Source: Mesaphorura yosii
Lineage: Eukaryota > Arthropoda > Collembola > Poduromorpha > Tullbergiidae
DNA: 22,818 bases
Assembly (NCBI GenBank): GCA_009869945.1
Contig: WIXG01000764.1
Span: forward strand, 1 to 22,818
Reading direction: 5' to 3'
The notes below the pieces were generated by a model. That model was not told the origin of the DNA. It was given only the letters and a program-made list of their open reading frames with translations, and ran no database searches. Below, one piece after another: positions 20,468 through 22,818 of the stretch. The number at the start of each line of letters is the position of its first letter. Position 1 is the first letter of the stretch. Position numbers and translations under genes: made by a program.

Positions 20468-20793
20468 ATTAATCTCATTTGAAGTCGGTCGCGAGTCTCG
20501 CGAAGCTGTGGGTTCAAGAAATCTTTGCCGAATTCCCGAGTATTTTTAAATTTTAGTTGACGTTGTCTTCTATTTTTGATAGCTGGTTTTTTATTTGCAA
20601 CTTTAGTTCTGTGTCAATTTATAATTTTCAATAATCAAAATTTTTTGCTTGTGGTAAAATGTTAGTCTTTACTTGATGAATTGTGGCTGTTTAATGTCAA
20701 ATTAACGAATAGTTGCAATTTTGATGTGAATTAGCACCATTAAAGCAATAGTGAATGGCTGGAAACTGGACATCTTGTCAAGGATCAGAGACT
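20468..20793. other. Convergent 3' ends of menin and the dioxygenase gene
   Basis: Stop codons of the two converging genes are only 326 nt apart. The plus strand carries ATTAAA at 20739-20744, a plausible menin poly(A) signal. The minus strand carries AATAAA (TTTATT at 20590-20595), plausible for the dioxygenase. If both are used the 3' UTRs overlap by about 150 nt in antisense. The sequence is AT-rich with no ORF. Confidence 0.45.
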
Positions 20794-21892
20794 TCATTTA
20801 ATTTGATACTTTGCGATCTGGATCTCTTCTCCAACGTCTGCATAATCCCCAGCGAATCTCTGGAACCGGAAGTCGCCCCAGTTAATCTGCCGATAACGGA
20901 GTGGCCTTTCTTTCGTGACGACCGTCTCGAGCGGAGCGACCATCGTTTCGTACGACGGATTGTAGAAGAATGGAAAACTGTATCGTTCGTTGTCTTTGTT
21001 GGCGAGCACCCGATGCACCGGCGCCTGGTAGAGTCCGTTGCTCCAGACTTGGAACATGTCCCCCGTATTAATGACGAATGAGTTGGGCACTGGTGGCACG
21101 TTGTACCACACACCGTGCCGTTGCACCTGAAGCGAATTCACTCCGTCGTCCTGCAGCAGGACGGTGACAGCGCCCGGGTCGGTGTGCGGCCCAACTCCAA
21201 AGTGAATGTCGGGCTTGGGGCATTTCCCATAGTAGTTTATGCGGAGGAGCCCCGTGTGCGTGTGTCTGAACTGCTTCTCGACGTAGGTCAGATCCCCGCC
21301 AAGCCCCTTCCACATGGCGACCACGAGCTCGTGCGCCAGACCGCGGAGCTCCTCGAAGAAGCGACTCAGCGCCGCTCTGAACTCGGGCATACCCTCCGGC
21401 CACTGGTTTGACCCGTCGGGGCCGGGCTTGTCTAGATCTCCGTCGAGGCAGGCAATGTCGTAGCCCTCCTTCCAGTCGAGCGTCTGCTTCGTGTACTCGG
21501 CGTCAAAGTAACCTCGAGCATTGTCCTGCGGGGGCACAAATAGTCAAATAGTAAATTCAGGCAATTCAGGTTCCTTCAAGCCTCCAGCATGCCCTTTGAC
21601 TTACCTCTCGGCGCACGACCGTCCGTTTGAACTCCTTCGGCTTGTATATGAACTTGGCGCTCTCCTGTCGGACAGTTTGGACAAAATCCGGGTCGATTCC
21701 GTGCCCGATGACGTAGAAGAAGCCCCAATTCTTGCAGGCGGCACTGGTTTCCTTCACGACTTGGTCGACAGCGACCTGGAGCTGGCCCGCGTTCTTGCTA
21801 GGGTCCTTAGAGACTGCGATGAGCGGCGCCACGTCGATGATGGGCACACCACGCAGGCTGATGGCTTGCTCTTCGGCGGATTCAACACCCAT
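20794..21892 (-). CDS. 2-oxoglutarate/Fe(II) dioxygenase, isopenicillin-N-synthase-like superfamily
   Basis: Two exons, 21892-21605 and 21525-20794, join in phase zero to 339 residues, a normal length for this group. The N-terminal DIOX_N-type domain shows VPIIDVAPLI and NWGFFYVIGHGID. The C-terminal oxygenase domain holds the iron ligands His210 and Asp212 (GPHTDPGAVTVL) and His267 (APVHRVL), and the 2-oxoglutarate-binding Arg277-x-Ser279 (NERYSFPFFYNPSY). All catalytic residues are present, so the enzyme should be active; it would couple oxidation of a small molecule to decarboxylation of 2-oxoglutarate. The Arg-x-Ser motif and surrounding sequence resemble the widespread eukaryotic and bacterial IPNS-like oxygenases of unknown substrate more than true isopenicillin N synthase, which I do not claim. 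The upstream continuation of the frame lacks an ATG, so translation should begin at 21892. Confidence 0.9.
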
Positions 21893-22818
21893 TTTGTGCT
21901 GGTGGCTGGATGCTCCTTTTGCTTTTCGATATCGATTTCTTATGGAGAGTTTGCACTTTGCACGTAGCGGTAGCACCCAACTCAGCTGATTTAACTGGAC
22001 TATTCTGTCTTTCGACTTGGGCACCAGAATAAAACCACAACAGCAACTCGAATCGGCTCCTTACGTAACGGTAAACGTGACGAGCTAGCGCGCACGAGGA
22101 AACCGCATGCGCGATGCGAGTAATGATTGCGATAAGGAATGTGAGACCACGTAGCGAGCTGAGTTGAATCCATCCTCATCTTGACACATGAACAAAGTCC
22201 ATGTTGTCAATCTACATCAGATGGTTACATCACGTAGCGTCGACATAAACTGATAAGAGATTAATTCAAAACACGTTCCAGTACAAAGTTCACGCCGACG
22301 CTCTCTTCAGAAGTCAGAACTTACAAGTCAAGTCTCGTGTGTGTGGTGGAGGGTCAAAGATCGTGAATAATTCAATCGATCAGCCACGCTAATATAGAAG
22401 GGCTGGAATTTGTAACACGTTAAAGCATTTTACCCCCTGGAATCTATCAGACACGCCTCTTTCGTTCGTGCTGAAGGATGAAAAAAACATTCCGTGAGAA
22501 AACTATTCCTTTGATGAGGCGCCTTCAAAAGTAAGAAATAAATTCCCCCACACCCCCTCCCTCTCGCTATCCGACTCCCATTTGAATTTGAAGCCGCTCA
22601 GCTCGTACATTTGCCTGCTAATTTGAAAAAAAGTTATGATAAATGTTTTTATTTGGGGAGCTATTCCAAAAACAAACTTTCAAACATTCAAAACTGGGTC
22701 TAGAATTCAAAATTTTTCAAAAATCATTTTTGCGTACAAATCTAGGCCGGAAAATGCGATTTTTTTGTTTCGGTCATTTTTTCGATATCTCTCATAGCAA
22801 CTATCAAGCGTATGCAAT
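21893..22818. other. Upstream flank of the dioxygenase gene and window end
   Basis: No coding frame is supported in these 926 nt. The first part should contain the dioxygenase promoter and 5' UTR. From about 22430 the composition changes: a pyrimidine-rich CCCCCACACCCCCTCCCTCTC tract near 22543-22563 (split: CCCCCACACCCCC and CTCCCTCTC), then AT-rich sequence with runs of A and T and TTTTTTCGATATCTC near 22778-22793. That last type of sequence is common in dispersed arthropod repeats, but I cannot name an element or find its ends. Confidence 0.35.

Noticed and set aside
1..22818. A co-ordinated novel system such as a biosynthetic cluster, defence locus or selfish element
   Set aside because: The genes are from unrelated housekeeping, signalling and enzyme families with mixed orientations; no transposase, integrase, reverse transcriptase, CRISPR array or repeated gene module is visible.

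Overview
The window is animal nuclear DNA. Genes are split by short GT..AG introns (about 70 to 200 nt where both ends can be read, two longer), coding exons are GC-rich and the surrounding sequence is AT-rich, and every recognisable protein belongs to a metazoan family. A divergent ionotropic-receptor-like gene, a dyschronic/whirlin-type PDZ scaffold, menin, a neuronal calcium sensor and a glycoside hydrolase family 1 enzyme together suggest an arthropod. A springtail or other soil-living arthropod is my guess; the sequence does not prove it. Long open frames that begin with GTG or TTG were re-read with ATG starts and splice sites, and all joined gene models below come from manual exon reading.

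Layout from left to right: the C-terminal end of a GH31 alpha-glucosidase (+, 1-588, cut by the window edge); a broken ionotropic-receptor-like gene (-, about 739-2384); a three-exon GH1 beta-glucosidase with a signal peptide, a short Ser/Thr/Pro tandem repeat and a GPI-type tail (+, 3327-5204), preceded by a spliced leader carrying an overlapping upstream ORF; a six-exon dyschronic/whirlin-type triple-PDZ scaffold (-, 5701-7977); a three-exon membrane protein that I do not recognise (-, 9519-11411); a 3.8 kb stretch without a supported gene; a tiny two-exon G-protein gamma subunit with a CaaX box (-, 15217-15530); a two-exon neuronal calcium sensor protein (+, 16374-17047); a large menin orthologue (+, 17689-20467); and a two-exon 2-oxoglutarate/Fe(II) dioxygenase (-, 20794-21892). 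The last 0.9 kb is non-coding and may hold part of a dispersed repeat.

The genes do not form one pathway. Two are extracellular or lysosomal sugar hydrolases (GH31, GH1). Several are linked to sensory or signalling work at membranes (receptor remnant, PDZ scaffold, G-gamma, calcium sensor), but this looks like ordinary gene neighbourhood and not an operon-like system. I saw no mobile-element gene, CRISPR array, rRNA or tRNA. The items most worth a second look are the unrecognised membrane protein, the multiply frameshifted receptor, the GPI-tailed GH1 enzyme with its overlapping upstream ORF, and the 2OG dioxygenase.
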